Shown here: piece after piece, positions 53,360 to 63,047 of the stretch
Position numbering within the stretch: position 1 is the stretch's first letter
How the letters are laid out: every line of letters begins with the position of its first letter
Assembly (NCBI RefSeq): GCF_009834565.1
Contig: NZ_CP019428.1
Coordinates: 3,410,001-3,474,000 of the forward strand
Direction of reading: 5' to 3'
Origin: Pseudomonas sp. R76
GTDB lineage: Bacteria > Pseudomonadota > Gammaproteobacteria > Pseudomonadales > Pseudomonadaceae
Length of the DNA stretch: 64,000 nucleotides
The notes under the pieces: generated by a model
What the model was told of the DNA's origin: nothing
The model's input: the letters and a program-made list of their open reading frames with translations, nothing else
Database searches by the model: none
Position numbers and translations under genes: made by a program

Positions 53360-54544
53360 TTAATACACGCATTCAACGGCCATGGCCGTGGCTTCACCAC
53401 CGCCGATACAGATAGCAGCAACGCCGCGCTTGAGGCCTTTCTGGCGCAGGGCCGAGAGCAACGTCACCAGAATTCGCGCGCCCGATGCGCCGATCGGATG
53501 GCCCAGGGCGCAGGCGCCACCGTGGACATTGACCTTGCTGTGAGGGATTTCCAGCTTGCTCATGGTCACGAGGCTGACCACCGCAAAGGCTTCGTTGATC
53601 TCGAACAGGTCGACGTCGCCGAGGTGCCAGCCGGTCTTGCTCATCAGCTTGCGAATCGCGCCCACCGGCGCCACCGGGAACAGCCCTGGCTCATCGGCAA
53701 ACGCTGCGTGGCCATGGATCACCGCCAGCGGTTTGAGGCCGCGCTTGTCCGCTTCGGACTGGCGCATCAGCAGCAATGCCGCCGCGCCGTCGGAAATCGA
53801 ACTGGAGTTGGCCGCCGTCACCGTGCCGCCTTCGCGGAACGCCGGTTTCAGGCTGGCGATCTTGTCGAGCTTGGCCTTGGGAGGTTGCTCGTCATGCAGG
53901 ATGGTTTTTTGCTCTTTGCCCACGGTGACCTGCACCGGCACGATCTCGGCGGCGAAGCTGCCGTGGGTGATGGCCTCTTGGGCACGGGTCAGCGAGGCGA
54001 TGGCGAAGGCGTCCTGGGCCTCACGGCTAAAGCCGTTGTGCTCGGCGCAGTCTTCGGCAAAGGTGCCCATCAGGCGGCCCTTGTCGTAGGCGTCTTCGAG
54101 GCCGTCGAGGAACATGTGGTCGAGCACCTTGCCGTGGCCCATGCGGTAGCCGCTGCGCGCGCGGTCAAGCAAATACGGCGCGTTGGACATGCTTTCCATG
54201 CCACCGGCGACCACCACGTCGACACTGCCGGCCAGCAGCGAGTCGTGGGCAAGAATCGTGGCTTCCATGCCCGAGCCGCACATCTTGTTGAGCGTGGTGC
54301 AGCGGGTGCCCTTGTCCAACCCGGCGCCCAAGGCCGCCTGACGCGCCGGCGCCTGGCCGAGGCCTGCGGGCAACACGCAGCCGAACAGCACTTCATCCAC
54401 GGCATCGCTGGCAATACCGGCGCGTTCGACGGCAGCGCGGATCGCGGCAGCGCCCAGTTGCGGCGCGGTCAGCCCTTTGAGGTCGCCCTGGAAACCGCCC
54501 ATGGGCGTACGCACGGCACTGACGATTACGATGGGGTCGTTCAT
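53360..54544 (-). CDS. Acetyl-CoA C-acyltransferase (thiolase)
   Basis: The 394-residue protein has the acylation site NKMCGSGMEAT (Cys89), GGACALGHPIGASGAR with the catalytic His, and CIGGGEATAM with the second Cys. In this operon it would cleave 2-methylacetoacetyl-CoA to acetyl-CoA and propionyl-CoA, final step for isoleucine carbon. Confidence 0.94.
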   Translation of the reverse strand: MNDPIVIVSAVRTPMGGFQGDLKGLTAPQLGAAAIRAAVERAGIASDAVDEVLFGCVLPAGLGQAPARQAALGAGLDKGTRCTTLNKMCGSGMEATILAHDSLLAGSVDVVVAGGMESMSNAPYLLDRARSGYRMGHGKVLDHMFLDGLEDAYDKGRLMGTFAEDCAEHNGFSREAQDAFAIASLTRAQEAITHGSFAAEIVPVQVTVGKEQKTILHDEQPPKAKLDKIASLKPAFREGGTVTAANSSSISDGAAALLLMRQSEADKRGLKPLAVIHGHAAFADEPGLFPVAPVGAIRKLMSKTGWHLGDVDLFEINEAFAVVSLVTMSKLEIPHSKVNVHGGACALGHPIGASGARILVTLLSALRQKGLKRGVAAICIGGGEATAMAVECVY

Positions 54545-54556
54545 AAAAAATCCTCC

Positions 54557-55327
54557 TTACTTGGCGGCCATGCGCAAGGCACCGTCGAGACGGATCACCT
54601 CGCCGTTGAGCATGCTGTTTTCAATGATGTGGCGTACCAGCGCGGCGTACTCGGCGGGCTTGCCCAGGCGCGGCGGGAATGGCACGCCGGCGGCCAGGGA
54701 GTCGCGCACTTCGGGTGTCATGCCGGCCATCATTGGCGTTTCGAAAATGCCCGGGGCGATGGTCATGACCCGAATGCCGAAGCGCGCCAGTTCGCGGGCG
54801 GCCGGCAGCGTCAGGCTGGCGATGGCGCCCTTGGACGCCGCATACGCCGCCTGGCCGATCTGCCCGTCAAAGGCGGCCACCGAGGCGGTGTTGATGATCA
54901 CGCCGCGCTCGCCATCGGCATTCGCTTCGGTTTCGGCGATGGCCGCAGCGGCCAGGCGCAGCAGGTTGAAGCTGCCGATCAGGTTGACGTTGATCACCTG
55001 GGCAAAGCTGGCGAGGGCGTGCGGGCCGTTTTTGCCGAGGATCTTCTCGCCGCGCACCACGCCGGCGCCGTTCACCAGCCCATGCAGCGCGCCAAAGGCA
55101 TCAACGGCAGCGTGCACCGCCGCTTCGGCAGCGGCTTCCTGGCTGATATCCGCGACGGCGCTGCGGGCGTTAGCGCCGAGCTGCCTGGCCTTGGCCTCGA
55201 CAGCCTCGGCATTCAGGTCCACCAGCATCACCTTGGCGCCGGCGGCTACCAGCATTTCAGCGGTGGCCGCGCCGAGGCCCGACGCGCCGCCGCTGACCAG
55301 GAATACCTTGTTTTCAATCTGCATCAT
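54557..55327 (-). CDS. 3-hydroxyacyl-CoA dehydrogenase type 2 (HSD10-like SDR)
   Basis: The 256-residue SDR has [27 protein letters not shown] and YAASK, plus [21 protein letters not shown]. It resembles human HSD10, which oxidises 2-methyl-3-hydroxybutyryl-CoA, and the order synthetase, SDR, thiolase, acyl-CoA dehydrogenase, hydratase matches a P. putida cluster for branched-chain acyl-CoA. Two adjoining ATG codons; the first at 55327 is used. Confidence 0.92.
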   Translation of the reverse strand: MMQIENKVFLVSGGASGLGAATAEMLVAAGAKVMLVDLNAEAVEAKARQLGANARSAVADISQEAAAEAAVHAAVDAFGALHGLVNGAGVVRGEKILGKNGPHALASFAQVINVNLIGSFNLLRLAAAAIAETEANADGERGVIINTASVAAFDGQIGQAAYAASKGAIASLTLPAARELARFGIRVMTIAPGIFETPMMAGMTPEVRDSLAAGVPFPPRLGKPAEYAALVRHIIENSMLNGEVIRLDGALRMAAK

Positions 55328-55345
55328 GATTTCCTTTGAAGGGGA

Positions 55346-56995
55346 TCACGCCGTTGTCGCTTGAGTTTTGGCGATTTCCTGATTACGCAAAATAAAACGC
55401 TGCAACTTGCCGCTTGGGGTCTTGGGCAAGTCGCTGACAAATTCGATTTCTCGCGGGTAAGCATGCGCGGCGAGACGCTTGCGCACGTGCAGGCGCAACT
55501 CCTCGGCGAGTTCCGGGGTGGCGCGGTATTGCGCGTTGATCACCACGAAGGCCTTGACCTGTTCGGTGCGCTCCGGGTCGGGCTTGCCGACCACGGCGGC
55601 CTCGATCACGGCCGGGTGTTCGACCAGCGCGCTCTCCACGTCGAACGGGCCGACGCGGTAGCCGGAGGTGGTGATCACATCGTCACTGCGCCCGACAAAG
55701 CTGATGCTGCCGTCCGGGTTCAACTCCACGGTGTCACCGCTGAGGTAGTACTTGCCGACAAACGCCTTGGTCTTCACGCCGTCGTAGCCGGCGAACCAGC
55801 ACATCGGCGACTGTTCACGGTCGATGGCGAGGATGCCCGGCTGCCCGGCAGGCAGCTCCTGATAATCGTCATCCAGCACCACAATGCGGTGCCCCGGCGA
55901 GGCAAAGCCGGCCGAGCCGACATGCACCGGATGCTCAAGGCCGTGGTGGTTGCACAGCACCATGCCCAACTCGGTCTGGCCGTAGTGGTCGTGGATGGTC
56001 ACGCCGAGGTTGTCGGCAAACCAGCGGATAACCTCGGGGTTCAATGGCTCGCCGGCGCTGCTGACAATGCGCAGCTTGCCCTTGATCGACCGCGCGAACT
56101 GCTCGCCACCGGCAATCAGCAGGCGGTAGGCGGTCGGCGAACCGGTGAGATTGGTAATTGCATACTTGTTGATCACCCGGCAGGTGCTTTCCAGGGTGAA
56201 CGGTCCATCGTAGAAGGTGATCGGGTGGCCCATGGACAACGGCCCGGTGACGCCGAAATAAATGCCGTAGGCCCAGCCCGGATCGGCCACGTTCCAGAAC
56301 GCGTCTTCGGGGCGCAGGTCCACGGCGTCGCGGGTGTAGCTCTGGAACGCGACAATCGCCTTGAGCGGCACCGACAGCGCTTTCGACGGGCCGGTGGTGC
56401 CCGAGGTGAACATCAACAGGAATGGGTCGTCTGCGCCCAGCAACACCGGCTCGCAGGCATTTGAATAGTTGGGCAACTCGGCCCAGAAGCTGTAATCGCC
56501 GCGCACGATGCCTTCGCCCTTGGCGCCGGCGACCGTGACGATGGTCGGGCAGCCCTCGACTTCGGCCAGCTTGGGCCGGTTCACCGCATCGGTGACCACC
56601 AGCGCCGCGCCGGAACTGCTCAGCCGGTGCTCGATGGCTTTGGGGCCAAACGCAGTGAACAGCGGCTGGTAAACCGCACCAATGCGCCAGGTGGCGAACA
56701 CCACCACCAGCAGTTCCGCCGTGCGTGGCAGCAGGCCCGCGACCTTGTCACCGCGCTTGACGCCCTGGGCCAAGAGGAAATTGGCGAAGCGGGCCGCCTG
56801 GTCCTGCAATTGAGTAAAGGTTGACGTCGCGCTTTGCCCGTCCTTGCCCTCCCAAAACAGCGCGATGCGCCCCGGCAACGCGTGCCGGTCGCAGCATTCC
56901 ACGCAGGCATTCAGCGCCTGCAGGTTACCGGCCAGTGCGGTATCGACGGTGTGCTGGTAATCAAACTCGGTGGTGGCAGCCAAATACTCACGCAT
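55346..56995 (-). CDS. AMP-binding acyl-CoA synthetase
   Basis: The 549-residue protein carries LLMFTSGTTGPSKAL (AMP-binding P-loop), DHYGQTELGM, YYLSGDTVELNPDG and the C-terminal SDDVITTSGYRVGPFDVES and the acetylatable Lys in PKTPSGKLQRF. It activates a short or branched fatty acid to its CoA ester and is the first gene of the minus-strand catabolic operon. It is of the acetoacetate/propionate-like AMP-ligase branch rather than FadD. Confidence 0.92.
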   Translation of the reverse strand: MREYLAATTEFDYQHTVDTALAGNLQALNACVECCDRHALPGRIALFWEGKDGQSATSTFTQLQDQAARFANFLLAQGVKRGDKVAGLLPRTAELLVVVFATWRIGAVYQPLFTAFGPKAIEHRLSSSGAALVVTDAVNRPKLAEVEGCPTIVTVAGAKGEGIVRGDYSFWAELPNYSNACEPVLLGADDPFLLMFTSGTTGPSKALSVPLKAIVAFQSYTRDAVDLRPEDAFWNVADPGWAYGIYFGVTGPLSMGHPITFYDGPFTLESTCRVINKYAITNLTGSPTAYRLLIAGGEQFARSIKGKLRIVSSAGEPLNPEVIRWFADNLGVTIHDHYGQTELGMVLCNHHGLEHPVHVGSAGFASPGHRIVVLDDDYQELPAGQPGILAIDREQSPMCWFAGYDGVKTKAFVGKYYLSGDTVELNPDGSISFVGRSDDVITTSGYRVGPFDVESALVEHPAVIEAAVVGKPDPERTEQVKAFVVINAQYRATPELAEELRLHVRKRLAAHAYPREIEFVSDLPKTPSGKLQRFILRNQEIAKTQATTA

Positions 56996-57221
56996 CGCTT
57001 CAAATCCTTGTGGTTTTTATTTTCAGGACGTTTTTCAGCATGTAAATCGTGGAAATAGTCGCTCTAGAGCGCTGCAGCGGCAATGGTCAAAGCCTTCAAC
57101 TTGGCTGACTGGTTTGGCCAATCATTGATCGCGCTGATCAGTTGGTCAGCCCAAGTGATTGGACGCTTTGGGCCCGGCCTTCTAACCTGATGGCCTGCGC
57201 CAGCGAAGAAGTCTCCCCGCG

Positions 57222-58115
57222 ATGATCGTCCGTCCCAAACCCAACCTCCTGGGTATCCTGTTTTCCCTCAAGGGTTCGATTGCCAAGCGCATTGCCTTGC
57301 GCAGCCTGCTGGTGACCTTGCTGGCCTCGGTGATCGTGCTGGTCGAAACCCTGCACCCGGCCTACTTTTCCAAGGTCAACGCCACGCCCTTCACCTTGCT
57401 GGGGTTGTCGCTGTCGATCTTCATGAGCTTTCGCAACAACGCCTGCTACGACCGCTGGTGGGAAGGCCGCAAGCAACTGGGGCAAATGATCATTGAGGTG
57501 CGCTCGCTGATTCGCGAAACCCAGGTGCTGGGTGACCCGGTTGAGCGTGCGGGGTTGCTGCGTGGCCTTTGCGGCTTTGCCCACGGTTTGATTGCGCGAC
57601 TGCGCCATGAGGATGAGGCGGGGGCGATAACACCCTGGATCGGAGTTAATCAAGCGCACCCCAACCTCCCCGACCAGGTATTGCAGCAGTTGGGCGCGCG
57701 GTTTTCGCAGTTGGCCGAACAGGGCGTGATCAGTGAATGGCGCTACACCCAGTTGGAAACCCGACTGGTCAGCCTGAGCCAGGTGCAGGCCTCGTGTGAG
57801 CGGATCAAGCACACGCCATTGCCCTTCCCTTACACATTGCTGCTGCACCGCACCATCTACCTGTTCTGCATTCTGTTGCCGTTCGCCATGGCCGAGCCGT
57901 TGGGCTGGCTGACGCCGGTGTTCACCGCAATTGTCAGCTACACCTTCTTTGGCCTGGATGAAATTGGCGACGACCTTGAAGACCCGTTTGGTTTCGATGA
58001 AAACGACCTGCCGTGCAATGCCCTCGTGCGCAGCCTGGAGCGCGAGATTCTTGCGGCGCTCGGCGAAGTCGACTTGCCGCCTGCGTTGGAGCCGATTGAA
58101 TACGTGTTGACCTGA
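57222..58115 (+). CDS. Bestrophin-family (YneE/UPF0187) channel-like protein
   Basis: The 297-residue protein has membrane helices (RSLLVTLLASVIVLVETL; FTLLGLSLSIFMSFRNNACYDRWWEGRK; IYLFCILLPFAMAEPLGW; FTAIVSYTFFGLDEIGDDLEDPFG). FRNNACYDRWWEGRK and GLDEIGDDLEDPFGFDENDLP are signatures of bacterial bestrophins, which form ion channels as pentamers. Bacterial ones studied conduct sodium; specificity here is unknown. The start ATG 57222 has only a weak ribosome site. Confidence 0.92.
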   Translation: MIVRPKPNLLGILFSLKGSIAKRIALRSLLVTLLASVIVLVETLHPAYFSKVNATPFTLLGLSLSIFMSFRNNACYDRWWEGRKQLGQMIIEVRSLIRETQVLGDPVERAGLLRGLCGFAHGLIARLRHEDEAGAITPWIGVNQAHPNLPDQVLQQLGARFSQLAEQGVISEWRYTQLETRLVSLSQVQASCERIKHTPLPFPYTLLLHRTIYLFCILLPFAMAEPLGWLTPVFTAIVSYTFFGLDEIGDDLEDPFGFDENDLPCNALVRSLEREILAALGEVDLPPALEPIEYVLT

Positions 58116-58191
58116 TGCGGGTTTGACACTCGCCGTGGTCTGACCGAAGCTGATGGCTTTGCAATAGCTGCCCCAGCTTTTGGACGCCTGC

Positions 58192-59250
58192 ATGTCAAAG
58201 TCACGCCGTTACTCCATCATCGGCCTGTGCGCCCTGTTGTTAATCGTGTTGCTCACTTGGTTTTTCTCACGCTCTACCCCGGTGAATGTGCCGCCGGCGA
58301 TTGCCCATGGTTACGCCAAAGCCTTGAAGCAGGCGCATAACGGTGAGCCCGGTGCGGCCCGTGTGCTGTATCAACAGCTCGGGCGCCCGGACCTCTCGCC
58401 TGAACGGCGCGCTGCTTTGCACGCCGAATTGCCCAACTACCCAAGCCCTCAGGCGCTGAAACTCGCCGATAAAGACTTGGCCAATGATTCGCCACTGGTG
58501 CGCGAGGCGGCGATTCACAGCATTGTCGGCCTGGTGCCCAACGGCCAACGCGTGCTGTTGCTGGGGCCGGTGCTGGATGATCCCGAACAAGAAGTGCGCT
58601 TTGCCGCCGCCAACGCCTTGCTCGGCCTGTCGCCGGACACCCTCGGCTTGTACTTCGGGCCGTTGCAGCAAGTGCTCGATGAATTCGTGAAACAGCTCAA
58701 GGGTCAGCCCGAAACCGCTGAAAGCTGGATTCAACTGGCGCGCCTTTACATCCACAGCGCCCTGCTGCCGGACGCGCAAAATGCGTTGGAACAGGCCATG
58801 CGTTTGCAGCCGGACAACCTGCAAGCGGTCGTCGCGCAGATCGAGCTGCTGGATAAGCAGGGCAAGACCGATGAATCCCGCCAACTGCTGGCGCGGCAAC
58901 TGGCGGCGCACCCGGAGTCCGCCTACTTGCAACACGCGCTGGGCATGTGGCTGCTGCACCATGGCGAACGCCCTTACGCCTTGCTCGGCCTGTCCAAGGC
59001 GGTGGAGCTGGAGCCGGACAATCAAGACTACCGTTACGACCTGGCCACTACCCTGCACGCCCAGGAAGAATTGGAAGCGGCCCAGCGCCAGTTGGAAGAC
59101 ATCATTCAGCGCCATCCCGCCAACCGCAAAGCCCGCGTGTTGCTCGTGAACTACTGGAAAGAAACCGGCCAATTGCAGAATGTGCAAGTCTTGCTGGCCC
59201 AGCTTGAGCAGCAGAACCCCGATGACCCGGCCCTGCAGCAAGGCCTGTAA
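58192..59250 (+). CDS. Membrane-anchored HEAT/TPR repeat protein
   Basis: From ATG 58192 the product has 352 residues: an N-terminal membrane anchor (IIGLCALLLIVLLTWFF), then HEAT-like helices (REAAIHSIVGLV, EVRFAAANALLGL), then several TPR units (AESWIQLARLYIHSALLPDA, ALGMWLLHHGERPYA, YRYDLATTLHAQEELEAAQ). It probably displays a protein-binding scaffold in the periplasm. A multi-heme-type cytochrome site (CxxCH) is absent, so the common TPR cytochrome is excluded. The partner is unknown. Confidence 0.8.
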   Translation: MSKSRRYSIIGLCALLLIVLLTWFFSRSTPVNVPPAIAHGYAKALKQAHNGEPGAARVLYQQLGRPDLSPERRAALHAELPNYPSPQALKLADKDLANDSPLVREAAIHSIVGLVPNGQRVLLLGPVLDDPEQEVRFAAANALLGLSPDTLGLYFGPLQQVLDEFVKQLKGQPETAESWIQLARLYIHSALLPDAQNALEQAMRLQPDNLQAVVAQIELLDKQGKTDESRQLLARQLAAHPESAYLQHALGMWLLHHGERPYALLGLSKAVELEPDNQDYRYDLATTLHAQEELEAAQRQLEDIIQRHPANRKARVLLVNYWKETGQLQNVQVLLAQLEQQNPDDPALQQGL

Positions 59251-59393
59251 TCGCGCTAGAAAATCTGTAAAACCCATGCGGCCTTGTACATATGTCACCA
59301 AATGTTGAACCGCCACGGGCCACTACGGTCAAGTAAATATGGCGCGCCCCGGGCGGCGCGCTCCTCTACTTGTACGTGACCCGAGGGCACTTC

Positions 59394-60893
59394 TTGTCTA
59401 CATCCAAAGAGCTGTTCAGTGAAAAGGCGGCCACCGGCATCGAAGGTCTTGATGACATTCTTGCCGGAGGGCTATCACGCAGCCACCTGTTCTTGCTGGA
59501 AGGCGAACCTGGCACCGGCAAAACCACCGTAGCGCTGCACTTTCTGCAGGCCGGCGCGAAAAACGGTGAGCGATCCCTGTACATCACCTTGTCCGAGACC
59601 GAGCGCGAACTGCGCCAGGGTGCCAAATCCCACGGCTGGGACCTGGATGACAATATCCATATCTTCGAACTCACCCCGCCAGAGAGCTTGCTCAACGCCG
59701 ACCACCAGCAGAGCCTGCTCTACTCCTCCGACCTGGAACTGGGCGAAGCCACCCGCCAGATCTTTGAAGTGGTCGAACGGGTCAAGCCGACCCGCGTGGT
59801 CATCGACAGCCTTTCGGAAATCCGCCTGCTGGCGCAAAGCTCGCTGCGTTATCGCCGCCAGATTCTGGCGATCAAACACTACTTCGTGCGCTACGACGCC
59901 ACGGTGCTGCTGCTCGACGACCTGACCACCGAATCCCTGGATAAAACCGTGCACAGCGTGGCCCACGGCGTGATTCGCCTGGAAGAGCTGACCCCCAACT
60001 ACGGCGCCGAACGCCGCCGCGTGCGGGTGGTGAAATACCGGGGGCAGAAATACCGCGGGGGTTTCCACGACTTCACCATTATGGGCGACGGTATCCATGT
60101 GTTCCCGCGCCTGGTCGCCGCCGAGCATCGCGGCGGCTACGTGCGCCAGACCCTGAGCAGCGGCATCGCCGAGCTGGACGCCCTGATGGGTGGCGGCGTC
60201 GAGACCGGTTCCAGCAGCTTGATTCTCGGCCCGGCCGGTACGGGCAAATCGCTGATCTCGATGATCTTTGCCGCCGCTGCGGTCGCCCGTGGCGAAAAAG
60301 CTGCGCTGTTTATCTTCGACGAAGAACTCGGCTTGCTGTTCGAGCGCATGGGCAACATGGGCATCGACCTCGCCGCGCTGCAAGCCACCGGCAACCTGTT
60401 GATCGAACAGGTCGACGCCGCCGAGCTGTCCCCCGGCGAGTTTTCGCACCGGGTACGCCGTTGCGTCGACGAAGGCGGGATCAAAACCGTGGTTATCGAC
60501 AGCATCAACGGCTACCAGGCCGCGATGCCGGAAGAAAACGCGCTGATCCTGCACATGCATGAATTGCTGCTGTACCTGAACCGTCGCGGCGCCGCGACCT
60601 TCATGACCGTCGCCCAGCACGGGCTGGTCGGTGACATGCAGGCGCCGGTCGACATCACTTACCTGGCTGACACCGTGATTCTGCTGCGTTATTTCGAAGC
60701 CTTGGGCAAGGTACGCCGGGCCATTTCGATCATCAAGAAACGCACCGGTGCCCACGAGTCGACGATTCGCGAATACCGCATCGGCAACCGTGGCATGACC
60801 GTCGGCGAACCCCTCGACAACTTCCAGGGTGTATTGCGCGGCATTCCGACCTACATGGGCGCCGGCTCGCCCCTGCTCAAGGATGAGGGCTAG
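59394..60893 (+). CDS. KaiC-like dual RecA-domain ATPase
   Basis: TTG 59394 is taken as start (GAGGG 6-7 bases upstream); the frame is open to 59370. The 499-residue product has two RecA-like domains in KaiC layout. Domain 1 has GEPGTGKTT, SETERELRQ and VVIDSLSEIR; domain 2 has LGPAGTGKS, IFDEELGLLFERM and VVIDSINGYQ. It lacks neighbouring kaiA/kaiB and should not be a clock, but such KaiC homologues in Pseudomonas are linked to two-component signalling. The stop overlaps the start of the kinase gene, so the two proteins are made together. Confidence 0.92.
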   Translation: MSTSKELFSEKAATGIEGLDDILAGGLSRSHLFLLEGEPGTGKTTVALHFLQAGAKNGERSLYITLSETERELRQGAKSHGWDLDDNIHIFELTPPESLLNADHQQSLLYSSDLELGEATRQIFEVVERVKPTRVVIDSLSEIRLLAQSSLRYRRQILAIKHYFVRYDATVLLLDDLTTESLDKTVHSVAHGVIRLEELTPNYGAERRRVRVVKYRGQKYRGGFHDFTIMGDGIHVFPRLVAAEHRGGYVRQTLSSGIAELDALMGGGVETGSSSLILGPAGTGKSLISMIFAAAAVARGEKAALFIFDEELGLLFERMGNMGIDLAALQATGNLLIEQVDAAELSPGEFSHRVRRCVDEGGIKTVVIDSINGYQAAMPEENALILHMHELLLYLNRRGAATFMTVAQHGLVGDMQAPVDITYLADTVILLRYFEALGKVRRAISIIKKRTGAHESTIREYRIGNRGMTVGEPLDNFQGVLRGIPTYMGAGSPLLKDEG

Positions 60894-62563
60894 TGGCGCG
60901 CATTTCTCCCGAATCCGAGCGTGCAATCATCCTGGCGCCGATGGGCCGTGACGGCTCTCTGGCGCTGATGATGCTCAACGAAGCCGGTTACAGCGGTATC
61001 GTTGCCACCAGTTTGGCGAATTTATGCGAAGCCCTGGAGCAAGGGGCCGGCTTGCTGGTGATTGCCGCCGAAGCACTGCGCGGCGTGGATATCGAGCCGC
61101 TGCTGGAGTACCTGCATCAACAGCCGGCGTGGTCGGATCTGCCGATCGTGCTGATGACCCACCATGGCGGCAGCGACCATAACGGTTCTTCGCATTTGAG
61201 CGGTCTGCTGGGCAACGTGACGTTTCTTGAGCGCCCTTTCCATCCGGTGACGCTGATCAGCCTGGTCAGCGCCGCCCTGCGCGGTCGACGCCGGCAATAT
61301 GAGGCCCGCGACCGCTTGATCGACTTGAGCGAAAGCGAGCTGCGCCTGCAACGCACGCTGGAGACCCTCGAGCAGCAAGTCGAAGAGCGCACGGCGCAAC
61401 TGCGCAGCAATGAGGAGGCGCTGCGCCAGTCACAGAAAATGGAAGCCGTGGGCCAATTGACCGGCGGCATCGCCCATGACTTCAACAACATGCTCACCGG
61501 CATTATCGGCAGCCTTGAGCTATTGCGCCGACGCGTGTCACGCGGAAAACTCGACGATCTCGACAGCCTGATCGACCTCGGCGTGACGTCGGCGAACCGC
61601 GCCGCAGGCCTGACCCACCGGTTGCTGGCGTTTTCGCGGCGCCAGTCGCTGGACTCAAAACCGGTGGAAATCAACCAGCTGGTGACGTCCATGGGCGAGC
61701 TGCTGCAACGCAGCATCAACGAAAGCATCGCCCTCGACATGCGCCTGACCGAGCAACTGTGGACCGCCGAAGCCGACCCCAACCAGCTGGAAAGCGCCCT
61801 GCTCAACCTGGTGATCAACGCGCGCGACGCCATGCCTGGCGGCGGCAAACTGGTGGTTGAGACCACCAATCGCCACCTGGACAGCGTGTTCACCGCCGCC
61901 TACGGCACGTTGAAGCCCGGCGATTACGTCGAGCTGAGCGTCAGTGACACCGGTTGCGGAATCCCGGAACACTTGATGGGCCGCGTGTTTGATCCGTTTT
62001 TCACCACCAAACCCATCGGCCAGGGCACCGGCCTTGGCTTGTCGATGATTTATGGTTTTGCCCGCCAGTCCCACGGCCATGTGACGATCCACAGCGAAGT
62101 CGGCACCGGCACCACCGTTAGCCTGTTCCTGCCGCGTTTCATGGGCGAAATGCAGACGCAGGCGCCCATTAACCCGACCTTGCTGCCATTCGCCAATGCC
62201 GGTGAAACCGTGTTGATCGTCGAGGATGACCCGGCGGTGCGGGTGTTGGTGTGTGCAGTGCTCAAAGAGCTGGGGTATGCCTCCGTCGAGGCGGGTGATG
62301 CCAATACGGCACTGCCCATTATCGAGTCCGGACAGCGTATCGACCTGCTGATCAGCGACGTGGGCCTGCCCGGCATGAATGGCCGGCAAATGGCGGAAAT
62401 CGGCCGGCAGCTGCGGCCGGACCTCAAGGTGTTGTTTATCACCGGTTACGCCGAACACGCGGCAGTGCGCGGTGGTTTTCTCGACCCGGGGATGCAACTG
62501 ATCACCAAGCCGTTCACGTTTGATCTGTTGACGGCAAAAGTGCGTGAGATGATTAAAAAATAG
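60893..62563 (+). CDS. Hybrid histidine kinase with N-terminal pseudo-receiver and C-terminal receiver
   Basis: GTG 60893 overlaps the kaiC-like stop (TAGTG). The 556-residue protein has a receiver-like domain (about 10-130) that lacks the phospho-Asp (VIAAEAL where LxxxD is expected) and has Arg-Pro (ERPF) in place of KP; then a coiled coil, HisKA with the box AHDFNNMLTGIIGS, HATPase (NLVINARDAMPGG, DTGCGIPEHL, GTGLGLSMIYGF) and a complete receiver (VEDDPAVR, LLISDVGLPG, ITKPF). The dead first receiver probably serves as a docking or signal-input domain for the KaiC-like partner. Confidence 0.92.
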   Translation: MARISPESERAIILAPMGRDGSLALMMLNEAGYSGIVATSLANLCEALEQGAGLLVIAAEALRGVDIEPLLEYLHQQPAWSDLPIVLMTHHGGSDHNGSSHLSGLLGNVTFLERPFHPVTLISLVSAALRGRRRQYEARDRLIDLSESELRLQRTLETLEQQVEERTAQLRSNEEALRQSQKMEAVGQLTGGIAHDFNNMLTGIIGSLELLRRRVSRGKLDDLDSLIDLGVTSANRAAGLTHRLLAFSRRQSLDSKPVEINQLVTSMGELLQRSINESIALDMRLTEQLWTAEADPNQLESALLNLVINARDAMPGGGKLVVETTNRHLDSVFTAAYGTLKPGDYVELSVSDTGCGIPEHLMGRVFDPFFTTKPIGQGTGLGLSMIYGFARQSHGHVTIHSEVGTGTTVSLFLPRFMGEMQTQAPINPTLLPFANAGETVLIVEDDPAVRVLVCAVLKELGYASVEAGDANTALPIIESGQRIDLLISDVGLPGMNGRQMAEIGRQLRPDLKVLFITGYAEHAAVRGGFLDPGMQLITKPFTFDLLTAKVREMIKK

Positions 62564-62582
62564 GGCTGCAGGGACGCAGCCC
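62557..62582 (-). terminator. Terminator of the lone receiver gene, overlapping the hybrid kinase stop
   Basis: GGGCTGC-AGGGAC-GCAGCCC (62563-62582); on the minus strand it is followed by TATTTTTTAATC, so it stops the leftward transcript of the lone receiver gene, but its A run lies over the last codons of the kinase gene. Confidence 0.8.
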
Positions 62583-62591
62583 CCTTGCGCT

Positions 62592-62969
62592 TCAGGCCAG
62601 CAAGCGCTGGATATGCTCTTGCAGCGTATCCAGGTCAAACGGCTTGGCCAGGATCGGCGCGTTGCGCGTGATCGGGCTGTTGCAGTCGAGAATTTCCTGC
62701 GGGTAACCGCTGATAAAGATTACTTTCAATTCCGGACGCAGCTTGATCGCAGGCTCAGCAATCTGCACCCCGGAAATCCCGCCCGGCAGGCGATAGTCGG
62801 TGACCATCAGGTCCAGATGCGGCTTGGTCGCGAGGATCTCGAAAGCCTGCTCCCCATCAATAGCCTTCAAGACCCGGTAGCCCAAGCCTGCCAGGTATTC
62901 ACCCAACACAAACATAATGGATTCGTCGTCCTCGACGATCAGAACGACATCTTGTGCATCTTCACTCAT
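62592..62969 (-). CDS. Stand-alone response regulator receiver
   Basis: ATG 62969 follows AAAGGC. The 125-residue protein is a single receiver domain: LIVEDDESIMFVL, phospho-acceptor Asp in LMVTDYRLPGG, VIFISGY and AKPFDLD. With no output domain it is probably a relay or a switch protein, like the CheY-like partners of hybrid kinases. It sits tail-to-tail with the hybrid kinase gene and directly downstream of a second kinase gene, so it may carry phosphate between the two. Confidence 0.9.
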   Translation of the reverse strand: MSEDAQDVVLIVEDDESIMFVLGEYLAGLGYRVLKAIDGEQAFEILATKPHLDLMVTDYRLPGGISGVQIAEPAIKLRPELKVIFISGYPQEILDCNSPITRNAPILAKPFDLDTLQEHIQRLLA

Positions 62970-63047
62970 GGGAAGCCTTTGTCCGGTCAATAGCTGGAAT
63001 TACGACCATGGGGTCACGCAGAGGTTGCGTCGAAGTGACGATTGATT

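Noticed and set aside
52916..55339. 807-codon open frame on the plus strand
   Set aside because: It lies opposite the acyl-CoA dehydrogenase, thiolase and SDR genes, all clearly recognised, and its product is low-complexity without motifs.
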